Of a stretch of 64,000 bases of DNA, positions 63,926-64,000 are shown in pieces. The notes under the pieces are model-generated. The model saw only the letters and a list, made by a program, of their open reading frames with translations. It searched no databases and had not been told where the DNA came from. Within the stretch, counting starts at the first letter, position 1, and each line of letters begins with the position of its first letter. The stretch is taken from NCBI RefSeq assembly GCF_022682495.2, contig NC_071397.1, positions 11,003,082 to 11,067,081 on the forward strand, given 5' to 3'. The position numbers and the translations under genes are program-made. Source of the DNA: Desmodus rotundus. Lineage: Eukaryota > Chordata > Mammalia > Chiroptera > Phyllostomidae.

Positions 63926-64000
63926 CTATAGTGGATGTCACTTGATCGATCCCTAGTGACACTGTGTCCTCAGTTATAAAATAGCTATAGGTGTAAGGAC
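63926..64000 (+). repeat. MIR fragment, cut by the window end
   Basis: 'atgtcacttgatcgatccc...tgtgtcctcagttataaaatagctataggtgtaagga' fits the MIR core in sense orientation, running off the window. Confidence 0.5.

Overview
This window is mammalian nuclear DNA, and I find no protein-coding gene, rRNA, tRNA or CRISPR array in it. The source is most likely a bat. Three SINE copies (about 4683-4950, 10754-10942 and 41477-41681) have the tRNA-like head, the 'gccctggctggt...ctcagtgg' start and the T/C-rich tail of the chiropteran VES family. Two nearly full-length HAL1 ('half-L1') elements are also present, a type of which I recall young members in microbats. The rest is MIR, L2, MER5A, Tigger, MLT1/MaLR and old L1 debris shared by placental mammals. 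No reading frame exceeds about 230 codons, and none of the longer ones resembles a known family except the broken L1-type ORF1 pieces.

Layout. From 1 to about 35 kb the sequence is mostly unique, GC-moderate DNA with many MIR and L2 relics, a few DNA-transposon relics, antisense L1 3' ends at 4.2-5.1 and 15.9-16.3 kb, older L1 debris at 11.9-13.2 and 24.3-24.8 kb, and two VES SINEs. From about 36 to 47 kb there is a pile-up of L1-lineage insertions. An old 5'-truncated L1 (35978-39228) is split by a full-length HAL1 on the + strand (36694-38631). An MLT1 LTR holds an unclassified inverted-repeat transposon, which itself holds a VES SINE (41268-41966). A second full-length HAL1 lies on the - strand (42273-44192). 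Another old antisense L1 follows (45745-46870). From 47 to 53 kb MIR and L2 relics return, including a MIR split by a MaLR-type LTR. At 53.4-55.25 kb an antisense L1 carries a small 5'-inverted L1 insertion. From 55 to 64 kb there is a ~230-bp direct repeat pair, a short inverted repeat, an L2 split by a Tigger element, and otherwise unique DNA.

No genes work together here. The window reads as an intergenic or intronic segment. Functional signals are only motif-level candidates: CTCF-like sites near 20.7, 49.0, 56.2 and 61.3 kb, a MEF2 consensus at 2.4 kb, a small CpG/GC-box cluster at 24.2 kb and homeodomain-motif-rich DNA at 17.8 kb. The most interesting observation is the HAL1 pair. They are separate insertions, each with its own 14-bp target-site duplication, yet both carry the same stop codon and the same frameshift in ORF1, which suggests a source that was already broken or split and was mobilised in trans. 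All family calls are from pattern memory without a database search; boundaries are approximate unless a target-site duplication is given.
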